Part shown: one piece after another, positions 1 to 10,136 of the stretch
How positions within the stretch are numbered: the first letter of the stretch is position 1
Layout of the letters: each line of letters opens with the position of its first letter
Assembly (NCBI RefSeq): GCF_030282825.1
Contig: NZ_JASTZU010000040.1
Location: forward strand, 1 to 62,159
Reading direction: 5' to 3'
Source: Aquibacillus rhizosphaerae
GTDB taxonomy: Bacteria; Bacillota; Bacilli; Bacillales; Amphibacillaceae
DNA: 62,159 nt
Position numbers and translations under genes: made by a program
The notes under the pieces: generated by a model
The model's database searches: none
The model's input: only the letters and a program-made list of their open reading frames with translations
What the model was told of the DNA's origin: nothing

Positions 1-83
1 AGACGATGAGGTTGATAGGTTCGAGGTGGAAGCGTGGTGACACGTGTAGCTGACGAATACTAATAGATCGAGGACTTAACTAA
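1..83 (+). rRNA. rrl: 23S rRNA, 3' end (partial)
   Basis: The first bases carry the conserved 3' terminal segment of bacterial 23S rRNA, ending near GAGGACTTAAC, with the rest of the gene outside the window. The 3' boundary is estimated from the Bacillus mature end and could be off by several bases. The following ~110 bp to the 5S gene hold no tRNA, so this operon has no tRNA between 23S and 5S. Confidence 0.93.
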
Positions 84-195
84 ATTTATAAAGCGAAAGC
101 GACTGTTTAGAAGCTGTAGCTAGAATATTAACTGTTTGTTTGTCTTGTTTACTTCTTATCTAGTTTTGAAGGTATATTCCTTTAATTTTATATGG

Positions 196-311
196 TTTGG
201 TGGCAATAGCGGAGAGGTCACACCTGTTCCCATGCCGAACACAGTAGTTAAGCTCTCCAGCGCCCATGGTAGTTGGGGCTTTGCCCCTGCGAGAGTAGGA
301 CGCCGCCAAGC
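196..311 (+). rRNA. rrf: 5S rRNA
   Basis: A complete 116-nt 5S rRNA. It starts TTTGGTGGC and ends CCGCCAAGC, so the two ends pair as helix I, and the internal CCGAACAC and GAGAGTAGGACG blocks are the usual 5S signatures. It is the last gene of the rRNA operon that enters from the left and is followed at once by a terminator. Confidence 0.97.
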
Positions 312-317
312 AATTAG

Positions 318-346
318 AAACCTCTAAGTTAACCCTTAGAGGTTTT
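318..346 (+). terminator. rRNA operon terminator
   Basis: An 11-bp perfect stem (AAACCTCTAAG with CTTAGAGGTTT, loop TTAACC) followed by a short T-rich stretch, 6 bases after the 5S rRNA. Confidence 0.85.
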
Positions 347-607
347 CTTCTATATATAAAGCCGCGGAAAATAACTACCATTGAACCCACAAATTTATAT
401 CCCTACACCTTAGATACAATACAACGTTTAGATTATTATAAAATAAATAAATTTACTAACTAAAAAACTGTAAAGATTTATTTAAAAGGGAGGTTAGAAT
501 TACATTTTACCTTTTAAAATATAAAAATCACTTATAATTATTAGCATATTTTAATATCTATTTAAGTATGGTAATAATTATAAGTTAAAAAAGAGGAGAG
601 AGATTTA
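347..607. other. Leader region of the mgtC-like gene
   Basis: About 260 bp of very AT-rich DNA between the rRNA terminator and the mgtC-like gene. I looked for a magnesium riboswitch (M-box) because of the downstream gene and saw none of its conserved blocks. No confident promoter can be named; the only clear signal is the strong AAGAGGAGAG ribosome binding site at its end. Confidence 0.5.
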
Positions 608-1306
608 TTGGATTTTATTAATACATATTTACTAGATGAACAATTTACAACCGCAGCTACAAGAATATTTATTGCGCTTATTTTATCCGGGATGATAGGT
701 TTTGAAAGAGAGTTGAAAAATCATTCTGCTGGATTTAGAACCCATATATTAGTAGGTGTTGGTTCATGTTTAATGATGTTGTTGTCGTTGTATGGATTTG
801 AAGAGTTTATAAATAATTATGATAATGTTAGGTTTGATCCGGCACGGATACCTTCCTATGTTATAAGCGGGATTGGCTTTTTGGGAGCCGGTACAATAAT
901 GGTTAATGGAATGACGATTCGCGGATTAACAACAGCAGCATCTATTTGGGCAGTAGCTGGTCTAGGTTTAGTTATTGGTGTCGGGATGTATAGCGAAGCA
1001 ATTCTAACAACACTTGTTATCTTATTAAGCCTAGTGTTTCTTAATAATTTTGAAAAAAGATTTCGTAAGGGTAGAGGGAAATTGTCATTTCAAATCTTAG
1101 TAGGACCGCAATTAAACATAGGGGTATTGCTCGAGGTGCTAGACAAATTTGATACAAAGATACGTAAGTTAGAAGTTGAAAAAGATGCTGGACTGGACCG
1201 CAATGTACTTATCGAATTAGATAACGGCTTTCATATTGATGAAGTGAAATTATATGATTATATATCAAAGATAGAGCATGTAAAGCATGTAAATGAAGTA
1301 CAATAA
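608..1306 (+). CDS. MgtC/SapB family membrane protein
   Basis: A 232-residue protein. The N-terminal ~150 residues are hydrophobic and form four to five membrane segments with the family's signatures: FERE at 33-36, AGFRTHILV soon after, and GAGTI, RGLTTAASIW and GLG further on. The C-terminal ~75 residues are soluble and resemble the small ACT-like domain of MgtC. MgtC proteins are linked to growth under low magnesium and to modulation of the F-type ATPase; transport itself is not established. The TTG start is chosen because GAGGAGAG lies 7 bases upstream. It is a single gene between the rRNA operon and ctsR, a place where B. subtilis has no such gene, so it looks like a lineage-specific insertion. 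Family assignment is firm; cellular role is inferred. Confidence 0.85.
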   Translation: MDFINTYLLDEQFTTAATRIFIALILSGMIGFERELKNHSAGFRTHILVGVGSCLMMLLSLYGFEEFINNYDNVRFDPARIPSYVISGIGFLGAGTIMVNGMTIRGLTTAASIWAVAGLGLVIGVGMYSEAILTTLVILLSLVFLNNFEKRFRKGRGKLSFQILVGPQLNIGVLLEVLDKFDTKIRKLEVEKDAGLDRNVLIELDNGFHIDEVKLYDYISKIEHVKHVNEVQ

Positions 1307-1390
1307 AACGGCTTTGGTAATAATTTATTGCATTCAATAAATGTAGGTTTGATTTTTTTAAAAAAGGCAAGAATATAGATGACATTTTAT

Positions 1391-1418
1391 TTGCAACCAT
1401 AAATGAGAGTAGTATAAT
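1391..1418 (+). promoter_or_regulatory. ctsR operon promoter
   Basis: TTGCAA (1391-1396) and TATAAT (1413-1418), spacer 16 bp: a good sigma-A promoter just upstream of the CtsR operator and 51 bp before the ctsR start codon. Confidence 0.75.
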
Positions 1419-1426
1419 GAGAATAT

Positions 1427-1443
1427 AGTCAAAGATAGTCAAA
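1427..1443 (+). promoter_or_regulatory. CtsR operator (heptad direct repeat)
   Basis: Two AGTCAAA heptads separated by three bases, matching the known CtsR box (RGTCAAANANRGTCAAA) exactly. It sits a few bases after the -10 box, over the expected transcription start, where bound CtsR would block initiation. A further partial AGTC lies just downstream. This supports autoregulation of ctsR-mcsA-mcsB-clpC. Confidence 0.92.
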
Positions 1444-1468
1444 GTCAGTAAGAGAGGAGGAAGGCAAA

Positions 1469-1927
1469 GTGAGTAATATTTCTGATGTTATTGAAGCATA
1501 CCTAAAAAATATAATTCAGAGTAATAATAAAAATGCTATTGAAATAAAACGAAGTGAAATAGCAGATCGTTTTGAATGTGTTCCTTCTCAAATTAATTAT
1601 GTAATAAATACTAGATTTACAATAGAACGAGGATACGTTGTTGAGAGCAAGCGTGGTGGTGGTGGCTATATTAGAATCATTAGAATTACAAATGAAGATA
1701 AAGCCAAGTTAATCGATGAGGTTATAGAAATGATCCAGCCAACTGTCTCACAACAAGCTGCTATAGATATATTGGAAAGAATGCTTGAAGAAGAGCTTAT
1801 AACAAAACGAGAAGCTAAATTAATGGTAAGTGCCATTAGTAGGAATACACTTGCCTTCCATTTACCTGTACGTGATGAAATAAGAAGTAGAATCATGACT
1901 GCTATGTTAACTACTTTAAAGTACTGA
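1469..1927 (+). CDS. ctsR: Transcriptional repressor CtsR
   Basis: A 152-residue protein recognisable as CtsR from the N-terminal DNA-binding region (SNISDVIEAYLK, then the winged-helix wing SKRGGGGYIRI at about residues 60-70) and the C-terminal dimerisation domain. It represses class III heat-shock genes. In B. subtilis the glycine-rich wing acts as heat sensor and McsB inactivates and targets the repressor. The GTG start is supported by AGGAGGAAGG nine bases upstream. It is first gene of the operon with mcsA, mcsB and clpC and has its own operator just upstream. Confidence 0.97.
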   Translation: MSNISDVIEAYLKNIIQSNNKNAIEIKRSEIADRFECVPSQINYVINTRFTIERGYVVESKRGGGGYIRIIRITNEDKAKLIDEVIEMIQPTVSQQAAIDILERMLEEELITKREAKLMVSAISRNTLAFHLPVRDEIRSRIMTAMLTTLKY

Positions 1928-1947
1928 TTTGTCTGAGGAGGGAGAGT

Positions 1948-2493
1948 ATGGAGTGCCAGGAATGTCATGAGCGGCCTGCTACATTACACTTTACAAAAGT
2001 AATTAACGGAGATAAGACGGAAATACATGTTTGCGAGCACTGTGCAAAGGAAAAAGGGTATGTATCGTATGAAGAAGAAGCATATTCTTTACATGACTTA
2101 CTTTCAGGTTTATTCAACTTTGATTCTGTATCTTTGAATGAACAAAAGAAAAATAGTTTTGTAACAGATCAAGGTCTGAAGTGTGAAAAATGTGGTTTGA
2201 CCTATCAAGAGTTTACCCATTTAGGTAAGTTTGGTTGTGCAGAATGTTATCATACTTTTTCGGAACGGTTAAATCCGATATTTAGAAGAGTGCACAGTGG
2301 AAATACAAGGCATGATGGAAAAATCCCAAAGCGAATCGGAACAGATATTCATCAAAGAAAAGAACTTCATATACTAAAAGATAAATTGCAACAACTTATA
2401 AAAGCAGAAGAGTTTGAACAAGCTGCCCAAATACGTGATCAGATTAAATCATTGGAGAGAAGCATTAACCAAACAGGAAAGGGTGAAGGTTAA
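1948..2493 (+). CDS. mcsA: McsA, zinc-finger activator of arginine kinase McsB
   Basis: A 181-residue protein with four CXXC pairs: CQEC at 3-6, CEHC near 29-32, CEKC near 77-80 and CAEC near 97-100, forming two treble-clef-like zinc sites. The C-terminal ~40 residues form a UVR/UvrB-UvrC-type helical hairpin. McsA activates the protein-arginine kinase McsB and helps control CtsR. The gene overlaps mcsB by one base (TAATG), which indicates translational coupling and fits the complex its product forms. All eight cysteines are present. Confidence 0.96.
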   Translation: MECQECHERPATLHFTKVINGDKTEIHVCEHCAKEKGYVSYEEEAYSLHDLLSGLFNFDSVSLNEQKKNSFVTDQGLKCEKCGLTYQEFTHLGKFGCAECYHTFSERLNPIFRRVHSGNTRHDGKIPKRIGTDIHQRKELHILKDKLQQLIKAEEFEQAAQIRDQIKSLERSINQTGKGEG

Positions 2494-3557
2494 TGTCTTT
2501 ACAACAATTTATGAATGAAGCAATAAGTCCTTGGATGAAAGAAGAAGGCCCGGATAGTGATATTGTTATGAGTAGTCGGATTCGTTTAGCTAGGAACTTT
2601 GAACAGGTTGCGTTTCCAATTATTGCTGAGCCAGATAACTTAGAAAATATTTTAACATTTATAGAAAAAGAATTTAATCATCAATCATTTAAATCTTATC
2701 AAGATTTGGAATTCCTAAAAATGGATGATATAAAACCTATTGAAAAACGAGTGCTTGTTGAAAAGCATCTAATAAGTCCCCACTTGGCTGAAAAATCAAA
2801 ACAAGGTGGGGTACTGATTTCTAATAGTGAGCAAGTTTCTATTATGGTTAATGAAGAAGATCACATCCGAGTACAATTGTATTTTCCAGGCTTTCAATTA
2901 GATCAAGCGTTAGACCAGGCTTTTGAAATTGATGATTGGCTAGAAGAAAAAATAAATTTTGCATTTGATGAAGATAAGGGTTACTTAACTAGTTGTCCGA
3001 CGAACGTTGGAACAGGTTTGCGTGCCTCTGTAATGATGCATTTACCAGCCTTAGCCTTAACTCAGAAAATTAGTAGAATGATACCAGCGATTAACCAGCT
3101 TGGTTTAGTGGTAAGAGGTATTTATGGGGAAGGTAGTGAAGCACTAGGTAATATCTTTCAAATATCTAATCAAGTTACACTAGGTAGATCTGAAAAAGAT
3201 ATTATCCAAGATTTAGAAAGTGTAGTTCAGAAGTTGGTTGAACAAGAAAGAAAAGCAAGGCAATTACTAAGTGAAGAAACAGCGCTCCAACTGGAAGATA
3301 GAATTTTTAGATCGTACGGAATACTAGAACACAGTCGTATTATAGAATCTAAAGAAACTGCAAAATGTCTCTCAGATGTTAGGTTGGGGATTGATATGGG
3401 ATATATTAAGCATGTTTCGAAAACAATTTTAAATGAGCTAATGATATTAACCCAACCTGGTTTCTTGCAACAATATGCAAAGAAAGCATTATCACCACAA
3501 GACAGAGATGTTCTAAGAGCATCCCTTGTAAGAGAAAGATTAAATCTAGAAAATTAA
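2493..3557 (+). CDS. mcsB: Protein-arginine kinase McsB
   Basis: A 354-residue phosphagen-kinase-like enzyme. It has the [10 protein letters not shown] nucleotide-binding motif near the N-terminus and the [12 protein letters not shown] active-site loop with Cys168. It phosphorylates arginines on proteins, including CtsR, and pArg marks substrates for ClpCP. The start codon overlaps the mcsA stop by one base. The length matches B. subtilis McsB closely and no key residue is missing. Its position between its activator mcsA and the unfoldase clpC is the classical arrangement. Confidence 0.97.
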   Translation: MSLQQFMNEAISPWMKEEGPDSDIVMSSRIRLARNFEQVAFPIIAEPDNLENILTFIEKEFNHQSFKSYQDLEFLKMDDIKPIEKRVLVEKHLISPHLAEKSKQGGVLISNSEQVSIMVNEEDHIRVQLYFPGFQLDQALDQAFEIDDWLEEKINFAFDEDKGYLTSCPTNVGTGLRASVMMHLPALALTQKISRMIPAINQLGLVVRGIYGEGSEALGNIFQISNQVTLGRSEKDIIQDLESVVQKLVEQERKARQLLSEETALQLEDRIFRSYGILEHSRIIESKETAKCLSDVRLGIDMGYIKHVSKTILNELMILTQPGFLQQYAKKALSPQDRDVLRASLVRERLNLEN

Positions 3558-3575
3558 TGGTAGGAGGAACGCCTA

Positions 3576-6008
3576 ATGATGTTTGGACGGTTTACTGAGA
3601 GGGCACAAAAAGTATTAGCACTTTCCCAAGAAGAGGCAGTAAGACTTGGTCATAATAATATTGGAACAGAACATATTTTATTAGGTTTAGTAAGTGAAGG
3701 AGAGGGCATAGCAGCAAAAGCGCTAAGCTCTTTAGGTTTAGAAACTGAGAAGATTCAACAAGAGGTAGAACAATTAATTGGAAAAGGGCAAAAAGTGTCA
3801 CAGACAATCCACTATACACCACGAGCAAAAAAGGTAATTGAGTTATCTATGGATGAAGCTCGGAAATTGGGTCATTCCTACGTAGGCACAGAACATATTT
3901 TACTAGGGTTAATTCGTGAAGGAGAAGGTGTAGCTGCCCGTGTACTTAATAATTTAGGAGTAAGCTTAAATAAAGCACGTCAACAGGTGCTTCAATTGCT
4001 TGGTAGTAACGAATCTTCCGCTGGGCAACACGGTCGTGGAGGTCAAGCGGCTACAGCTAACACGCCAACATTAGATTCTTTAGCAAGAGACTTAACGGCT
4101 ATTGCTAAAGAAGGGAATATCGATCCTGTTATTGGACGTGAGAAAGAAATCGAACGTGTCATTCAAGTGTTAAGTCGCCGAACTAAAAATAACCCAGTCT
4201 TAATTGGAGAACCAGGTGTTGGTAAGACAGCGGTGGCTGAAGGTTTAGCTCTGCAAATTATAAACAATGAAATTCCTGAGACGCTTCGTGATAAACGGGT
4301 AATGACATTAGATATGGGAACAGTCGTCGCAGGAACTAAGTATCGCGGTGAATTCGAAGACCGTCTAAAAAAAGTAATGGAAGAAATCCGTCAAGCTGGA
4401 AATATTATATTGTTTATTGATGAGTTGCATACATTAATAGGTGCTGGTGGAGCAGAGGGTGCAATAGATGCTTCCAATATACTAAAGCCATCACTAGCAC
4501 GAGGCGAATTACAATGTATTGGTGCAACTACTTTAGATGAGTATCGTAAGTATATTGAGAAGGATGCAGCGTTAGAACGCAGGTTCCAACCAATTCAAGT
4601 TGATGAGCCAACGCTTGAGCAATCCATTCAAATTTTAAAAGGTTTGCGTGATCGATATGAGGCACACCATCGTGTGACAATAACGGATGAAGCAATTGAC
4701 GCTGCAGCAAAGTTATCGGATCGGTATATTACAGATCGCTTTTTGCCTGATAAAGCAATTGACTTAATTGATGAAGCAGGATCAAAAGTTCGTTTGCGCT
4801 CTTACACAGTACCACCAAATTTAAAAGAGTTAGAGCAAAATTTAGAAGAAGTGAAAAAGGAAAAGGATGCTGCAGTACAAAGCCAAGAATTCGAAAAGGC
4901 AGCTTCATTGAGAGATAGCGAACAGCGTTTAAGAGAAGAATTAGAAGAAACAAAAGATGAATGGAAAGAGAAGCAGGGACAGGAAAGTTCAGAAGTTCTA
5001 GTAGAGGATATAGCAAGTGTTGTTTCTACTTGGACTGGGATTCCTGTATCTTCATTAACGAAGGATGAAAGTGAACGTCTATTGAATATGGAAGGTATTT
5101 TACATGACCGAGTGATTGGTCAAGATGAGGCCGTAAAATCAATTTCAAAAGCGATTCGTCGTGCTAGAGCGGGCTTGAAGGACCCTAAACGACCGATTGG
5201 TTCATTTATTTTCCTAGGACCTACAGGTGTAGGTAAAACAGAACTAGCACGTGCACTCGCTGAGTCCATGTTTGGTGATGAAGATTCCATGATTAGAATC
5301 GATATGTCAGAGTACATGGAGAAGCATTCCACATCACGTTTAGTAGGTTCTCCTCCGGGATATGTCGGTTATGAAGAAGGCGGTCAATTAACAGAGAAGG
5401 TAAGAAGAAAGCCATACTCTGTTGTGTTACTTGATGAGGTTGAAAAAGCCCATCCAGAAGTATTTAATATACTTCTTCAAGTATTAGAAGATGGTCGTTT
5501 GACAGACTCTAAGGGCCGAGTAGTGGATTTTAGAAATACTGTACTTATTATGACTTCAAATGTTGGTGCAAGTGAACTGAAACGCAATAAGTTTGTTGGG
5601 TTTAGTTTAGGAGATGAAGAAGAGAGTTATAAGGATATGAGGTCGAAAGTGATGGATGAGTTGAAAAAAGCCTTCAGACCTGAATTTCTAAATAGAATTG
5701 ATGATACAATTGTATTCCACTCATTAGAGAAAAAACATATGAAAGATATTGTAAAGCTCATGGTAGAGCATTTACAGGAACGCCTTTCACAACAAGAAAT
5801 TAACTTTGTCTTATCAGATAAAGCGATACAAAAAATTGCTGATGAAGGGTTCGATCCAGAATATGGTGCAAGGCCTTTACGAAGATCAATTCAAAAGAAT
5901 GTTGAGGATCTTCTATCAGAAGAATTGTTAAAAGAAAAGATTAAAAAGGGTCAAAAAATAAAAGTTGATATTGATACTGAGGATAAGTTTACTGTAAAAG
6001 TACAGTAA
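3576..6008 (+). CDS. clpC: ATP-dependent Clp protease ATP-binding subunit ClpC
   Basis: An 810-residue AAA+ unfoldase. Two Clp N repeats occupy residues ~1-145. D1 has Walker A GEPGVGKT near 211, and a UVR-containing middle domain lies at ~410-480. D2 has Walker A GPTGVGKT near 548. ClpC works with ClpP and adaptors such as MecA and McsB to degrade misfolded or pArg-tagged proteins. The ATG-ATG start follows TAGGAGGA. It is last gene of the CtsR-controlled operon and is followed by a strong terminator. Length and motifs are normal for the family. Confidence 0.98.
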   Translation: MMFGRFTERAQKVLALSQEEAVRLGHNNIGTEHILLGLVSEGEGIAAKALSSLGLETEKIQQEVEQLIGKGQKVSQTIHYTPRAKKVIELSMDEARKLGHSYVGTEHILLGLIREGEGVAARVLNNLGVSLNKARQQVLQLLGSNESSAGQHGRGGQAATANTPTLDSLARDLTAIAKEGNIDPVIGREKEIERVIQVLSRRTKNNPVLIGEPGVGKTAVAEGLALQIINNEIPETLRDKRVMTLDMGTVVAGTKYRGEFEDRLKKVMEEIRQAGNIILFIDELHTLIGAGGAEGAIDASNILKPSLARGELQCIGATTLDEYRKYIEKDAALERRFQPIQVDEPTLEQSIQILKGLRDRYEAHHRVTITDEAIDAAAKLSDRYITDRFLPDKAIDLIDEAGSKVRLRSYTVPPNLKELEQNLEEVKKEKDAAVQSQEFEKAASLRDSEQRLREELEETKDEWKEKQGQESSEVLVEDIASVVSTWTGIPVSSLTKDESERLLNMEGILHDRVIGQDEAVKSISKAIRRARAGLKDPKRPIGSFIFLGPTGVGKTELARALAESMFGDEDSMIRIDMSEYMEKHSTSRLVGSPPGYVGYEEGGQLTEKVRRKPYSVVLLDEVEKAHPEVFNILLQVLEDGRLTDSKGRVVDFRNTVLIMTSNVGASELKRNKFVGFSLGDEEESYKDMRSKVMDELKKAFRPEFLNRIDDTIVFHSLEKKHMKDIVKLMVEHLQERLSQQEINFVLSDKAIQKIADEGFDPEYGARPLRRSIQKNVEDLLSEELLKEKIKKGQKIKVDIDTEDKFTVKVQ

Positions 6009-6037
6009 TATTTTGTCCTTATAAAGTAGTAAAGGTA

Positions 6038-6072
6038 AAAAAATCGAAAGGCCGTGCCTTTCGATTTTTTTC
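6038..6072 (+). terminator. Terminator of the ctsR-clpC operon
   Basis: A 12-bp perfect stem (AAATCGAAAGGC with GCCTTTCGATTT, loop CGT) followed by a T run: a textbook intrinsic terminator. The A tract on the 5' side could make it act in both directions. Confidence 0.93.
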
Positions 6073-6220
6073 ATAATTAAAGGAAGAAAATGAAATATAC
6101 GAGATGGATTACATAGTTTTTCCACAATTAACTAAAAAAGTTAAAGAAATTGATAGAACAATGTAACTTGTCTGTTACTTAACTCGTATAACATGATAGA
6201 TAGAGTAAGGAGCGATTGTA

Positions 6221-7597
6221 TTGGCAAAAAGAAAAACAACTTTTGTTTGTCAGGAATGCGGATATGAATCTCCAAAGTGGATGGGAAAATGTCCTGCTTG
6301 TAATCAATGGAATACATTGGTAGAAGAACTAGTGGCATCACAGCGTAATTCTGGTCATATAATAGGAACAGGACAAACATTAAAAACAAAGCCTGAAAGC
6401 ATCACTGCCATTGAGACCGAAGAGGAACCACGTGTGACAACAAAAATGGCTGAATTTAACCGTGTACTTGGAGGGGGAATAGTACCAGGTTCATTAGTAC
6501 TTATTGGAGGAGACCCTGGAATTGGAAAGTCGACATTATTATTACAGGTATCTGACCAGTTAGCTAGCAAGAATTTGAGTGTTCTATATATTTCAGGAGA
6601 AGAATCAATACGTCAAACAAAGCTACGAGCTGATCGGTTAGGTGTAACTTCTAAGAACCTCTATGTATTAGCAGAAACAAACCTTTTGGACATCTCCAAT
6701 CAAATTGAGAAATTAGAACCGTCTTTTGTGGTTATTGATTCTATACAAACCATCTTTCGTGAGGAGGTCACTAGTGCTCCCGGAAGTGTTTCTCAAGTTC
6801 GTGAGTGTACAAGTGAACTTATGCGGATAGCTAAAGGCAAAAACATCCCTATATTTATCGTAGGTCATGTTACCAAAGAAGGATCAATAGCTGGTCCGAG
6901 GTTACTTGAACATATGGTGGATGCCGTATTATATTTTGAGGGTGAGAGACACCATACGTTTCGAATTCTACGTGGTGTTAAAAATAGATTTGGAAGTACC
7001 AATGAAATGGGTATATTCGAAATGAAAGAAGAAGGTTTAAGAGAAGTATTAAATCCATCAGAGATATTCTTAGAAGAAAGATCTCAAGGAGCTGCTGGAT
7101 CTACTGTGGTTGCATCGATGGAAGGTAGCCGTCCTGTTTTGGTAGAAATACAGTCCTTGATCTCACCGACAAGCTTTGGTAACCCTAGAAGAATGGCTAC
7201 TGGAATTGACCATAACCGAGTTCCATTATTAATGGCAGTGCTTGAAAAAAGGGTAGGCTTAATGCTCCAAAACCAAGATGCTTATGTAAAGGTTGCTGGT
7301 GGTGTAAAGTTAGATGAGCCAGCTATTGACCTTGCTGTTGCCGTTAGTATTGCTTCAAGTTTTAGGGATGAACCATCGAAGCCTGATGATGTGCTTATAG
7401 GTGAGGTGGGTTTAACTGGAGAAATAAGAAGAGTTTCTCGTATTGATCAACGGGTACAGGAAGCTGCAAAATTAGGATTTAAGCGAGCCATTATACCTAA
7501 TAAAAATTTAGAAGGGTGGACTCCACCATCAGAAATCGAAGTAATAGGTGTCAACACGGTACATGATGCTTTAAAGGCTACTTTAGGAGGAAGATAA
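6221..7597 (+). CDS. radA: DNA repair ATPase RadA
   Basis: A 458-residue RecA-like protein. It has an N-terminal C4 zinc finger (C10, C13, C24, C27), a Walker [10 protein letters not shown] near residue 95, the family KNRFG motif near 258, and a C-terminal Lon-protease-like domain. RadA is a branch-migration helicase for recombination intermediates. In B. subtilis it interacts with and inhibits DisA, whose gene follows directly. The TTG start is chosen because AAGGAGCG lies seven bases before it and the zinc finger begins at once. The stop abuts the disA start. Confidence 0.97.
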   Translation: MAKRKTTFVCQECGYESPKWMGKCPACNQWNTLVEELVASQRNSGHIIGTGQTLKTKPESITAIETEEEPRVTTKMAEFNRVLGGGIVPGSLVLIGGDPGIGKSTLLLQVSDQLASKNLSVLYISGEESIRQTKLRADRLGVTSKNLYVLAETNLLDISNQIEKLEPSFVVIDSIQTIFREEVTSAPGSVSQVRECTSELMRIAKGKNIPIFIVGHVTKEGSIAGPRLLEHMVDAVLYFEGERHHTFRILRGVKNRFGSTNEMGIFEMKEEGLREVLNPSEIFLEERSQGAAGSTVVASMEGSRPVLVEIQSLISPTSFGNPRRMATGIDHNRVPLLMAVLEKRVGLMLQNQDAYVKVAGGVKLDEPAIDLAVAVSIASSFRDEPSKPDDVLIGEVGLTGEIRRVSRIDQRVQEAAKLGFKRAIIPNKNLEGWTPPSEIEVIGVNTVHDALKATLGGR

Positions 7598-8671
7598 ATG
7601 GAATGGCAGGAAAGAGAATATACTGTCATTGGTGAGATGCTGAAATTCGTTGCACCAGGCACGCCAATTCGTGCAGGTATAGAAAATGTTCTAAGAGCAA
7701 ATACAGGAGGACTAATTGTTGTAGGTTACAGTAATGAAATGAAGAGTATTGTGGATGGAGGTTTTGCAATCCACTCATCATTTTCCCCTGCTAGTTTATA
7801 TGAGTTAGCTAAAATGGATGGAGCAATTATTTTAAATGATGACGGCTCTACTATTTTATTTTCAAATGTACAACTAATGCCAGAACCTGCTATCCCTTCA
7901 AAAGAGACTGGGATGCGACATCGTACAGCAGAACGAGTGGCTAAACAAACAGGAAATCTGGTTGTTGCTATTTCGGAAAGAAGAAACGTTATTACACTAT
8001 ATAAAGGTGATATCCGTTATGCGCTAAAAGAGATAGGGGTTATATTAACAAAAGCAAATCAAGCGATGCAAACGCTAGAAAAATATAAAATAGTTTTAGA
8101 CCAAGGTATAACTAACTTAGGGGCATTAGAATTTGAAGATTTGGTTACTTTAACCGAAGTTGTTCAAGTAATTCACCGAATTGAAATGGTTCTAAGAATT
8201 AAAACAGAAATCTTGAATTATATAAATGAATTAGGAACAGAAGGTAGATTAATACAGCTTCAATTGACTGAACTCGTATCTAATATTGAGGAAGAAGCTA
8301 TGCTATTAATTAAAGATTACTGCTTAGATGAAGGTGAAGATCCAAAAGAGATCTTAAGCAGTATTCAAGAAGCTTCTCGAACTGATCTTATGGATGATAC
8401 GAAAATTATCAAACTACTAGGATATCCAATGAACGTTAAGATGGATAAAACAATTCTATCTAGAGGACATAGGATTCTTCATAAAATACCAAGGCTTCCG
8501 ACTCTGATTATTGATTATATTATCCAAACTTTTGGGACATTAGAGGATGTTTCGAAGGCATCTTCAGTAGATCTGGTAAAGGTAAATGGTGTAGGTGAAG
8601 TTCGAGCTGAAAAAATAAAAGAAGGCCTAAACAGAATTCAAGAGCAGTTATTTATCGACAGACATATATAA
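7598..8671 (+). CDS. disA: Diadenylate cyclase and DNA integrity scanning protein DisA
   Basis: A 357-residue protein that makes c-di-AMP from two ATP. The DAC domain is at ~1-145 with the catalytic DGA at 74-76 and RHR at 107-109. It is followed by a helical linker and a C-terminal helix-hairpin-helix DNA-binding domain around [12 protein letters not shown]. It scans DNA for branched structures and links damage to sporulation delay. The ATG directly follows the radA TAA with no spacer, so the two are co-translated. All active-site motifs are intact. Confidence 0.98.
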   Translation: MEWQEREYTVIGEMLKFVAPGTPIRAGIENVLRANTGGLIVVGYSNEMKSIVDGGFAIHSSFSPASLYELAKMDGAIILNDDGSTILFSNVQLMPEPAIPSKETGMRHRTAERVAKQTGNLVVAISERRNVITLYKGDIRYALKEIGVILTKANQAMQTLEKYKIVLDQGITNLGALEFEDLVTLTEVVQVIHRIEMVLRIKTEILNYINELGTEGRLIQLQLTELVSNIEEEAMLLIKDYCLDEGEDPKEILSSIQEASRTDLMDDTKIIKLLGYPMNVKMDKTILSRGHRILHKIPRLPTLIIDYIIQTFGTLEDVSKASSVDLVKVNGVGEVRAEKIKEGLNRIQEQLFIDRHI

Positions 8672-8684
8672 AGTGTTACAATAA

Positions 8685-8713
8685 TTGACTTTGGTTTAAA
8701 AATATGATAAAAT
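8685..8713 (+). promoter_or_regulatory. Candidate promoter before the PIN-TRAM gene
   Basis: TTGACT (8685-8690) and TAAAAT (8708-8713) with a 17-bp spacer, in an AT-rich 160-bp gap after disA. An alternative -10, TATGAT, starts at 8703 but would leave too short a spacer. Confidence 0.55.
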
Positions 8714-8832
8714 TTTTAAATTTATTAATTTGACTGCAATTCCCAATTGTGTTAGTTTGAATTAATAGAATTTATAATAATAGGGTTATTTTTTATAAAA
8801 ATGGAAATACTAGTTGTTAGGAGGTGACCGTG

Positions 8833-9936
8833 GTGCTAAAAAGAATCGTGCAGTTATTCATTATTATTGCAGGAGGTACCGCTGGATATTTATATATACC
8901 AGATTTAATAAAATTATTAAGTTTTACTAGTGGTAGTTGGTTAGATACTCGTTATGTTGCGCATTCAGTTGGTTTAGTTTTTGGTGCAATTATCTTATTT
9001 TTATTAACCTTTTGGCTAGTAGATTACATTGTGAACTTCTTTGCGTGGATTGAAGAGACGTTAGTAAAAGCACCTGTAGCAGACTTATTATTTGGTAGTT
9101 TAGGAATTATAATTGGTTTAGTGATTGCCTATTTTCTTAACACTGCAATACAAGATATTGGAATAAGTGTAATCTCACAAGTAGTGCCGATATTTTCAAC
9201 TGTACTTTTAGGTTATATTGGTTTTCAAGTTGGTTTCAAACGTCGTGATGAATTTCTGAATTTACTGACGTTAGCAAAAAAAGAAAAGAAAAAGTCATCT
9301 GAAGATGATGATGAAACACAAGTAATGCCTAAGGTCAAAATATTAGATACTAGTGTGGTTATAGATGGTAGAATAGCTGATATATGTCAGACTAGTTTTT
9401 TAGAAGGTACTGTATTAATTCCGCAGTTTGTTTTAGAAGAACTACAACATATAGCGGATTCATCAGATGTATTGAAACGCAATAGGGGACGTAGAGGTCT
9501 TGATGTATTGAATCGTATGCAAAAAGACCTTCCGGTAAACGTTGAGATATACGAAGGAGATTTTGAAGAAATACAAGAAGTAGATAGCAAGCTAGTAAAA
9601 TTAGCTAAAGTAATTAATGGCATTGTGGTTACAAATGACTTTAACTTAAACAAAGTATGTGAATTTCAAAATGTGCAAGTGCTAAATATTAACGATCTGG
9701 CTAATGCAGTAAAGCCGGTAGTCTTACCTGGTGAGGAATTAACTGTTCAAGTGATTAAAGATGGTAAAGAACAAAATCAAGGTGTAGCTTATCTTGATGA
9801 TGGTACGATGATTGTTGTAGAAGAGGGTAAGGATTATATTGGTAAAACAATTGAGGTATTAATTACAAGTGTTTTGCAAACTTCCGCAGGGCGAATGATA
9901 TTTGCAAAACCAAAATTACTTGAAAAAGCATTGTGA
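8833..9936 (+). CDS. YacL-like membrane protein with PIN and TRAM domains
   Basis: A 367-residue protein. The first ~125 residues hold four hydrophobic segments. A PIN-type nuclease fold follows from ~145 ([10 protein letters not shown] near 152, later VTNDFNLN). The C-terminal ~70 residues form a TRAM RNA-binding domain ([20 protein letters not shown]). The combination predicts a membrane-anchored RNA-binding protein with possible nuclease activity; the substrate is unknown. Start: GTG at 8833 is six bases after AGGAGGTG and gives the same N-terminus as B. subtilis YacL (MLKRIVQ), which I prefer over GTGs at 8824 and 8830. The PIN acidic residues seem present. Confidence 0.9.
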   Translation: MLKRIVQLFIIIAGGTAGYLYIPDLIKLLSFTSGSWLDTRYVAHSVGLVFGAIILFLLTFWLVDYIVNFFAWIEETLVKAPVADLLFGSLGIIIGLVIAYFLNTAIQDIGISVISQVVPIFSTVLLGYIGFQVGFKRRDEFLNLLTLAKKEKKKSSEDDDETQVMPKVKILDTSVVIDGRIADICQTSFLEGTVLIPQFVLEELQHIADSSDVLKRNRGRRGLDVLNRMQKDLPVNVEIYEGDFEEIQEVDSKLVKLAKVINGIVVTNDFNLNKVCEFQNVQVLNINDLANAVKPVVLPGEELTVQVIKDGKEQNQGVAYLDDGTMIVVEEGKDYIGKTIEVLITSVLQTSAGRMIFAKPKLLEKAL

Positions 9937-9958
9937 AAAGGGTATAACATATAGTGTG

Positions 9959-9994
9959 AACAAAAGTGATAACAACATGTTATCGCTTTTGTTA
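9959..9994 (+). terminator. Terminator after the PIN-TRAM gene
   Basis: A 15-bp stem with one G-T pair (AACAAAAGTGATAAC with GTTATCGCTTTTGTT, loop AACAT), followed by a weak T-rich tail. It may be a terminator or an mRNA-stabilising hairpin. Confidence 0.65.
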
Positions 9995-10136
9995 TTGTCT
10001 AGGAAATTATATTTGATAACTAGCATTTGCAAGGATAAATCTAGTAAAGAGATTCATGTTTTTATACTGTTAACATTTGATTTTCAAAAGTGTACAAGCA
10101 CGCCTCACTATATATTATTCATAGGGTGGATTAGAT

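Noticed and set aside
136-390. Open frames on both strands over the 5S rRNA gene
   Set aside because: They overlap the structural RNA and terminator and have no ribosome binding sites.
347-607. Magnesium (M-box) riboswitch before the mgtC-like gene
   Set aside because: None of the conserved blocks are present.
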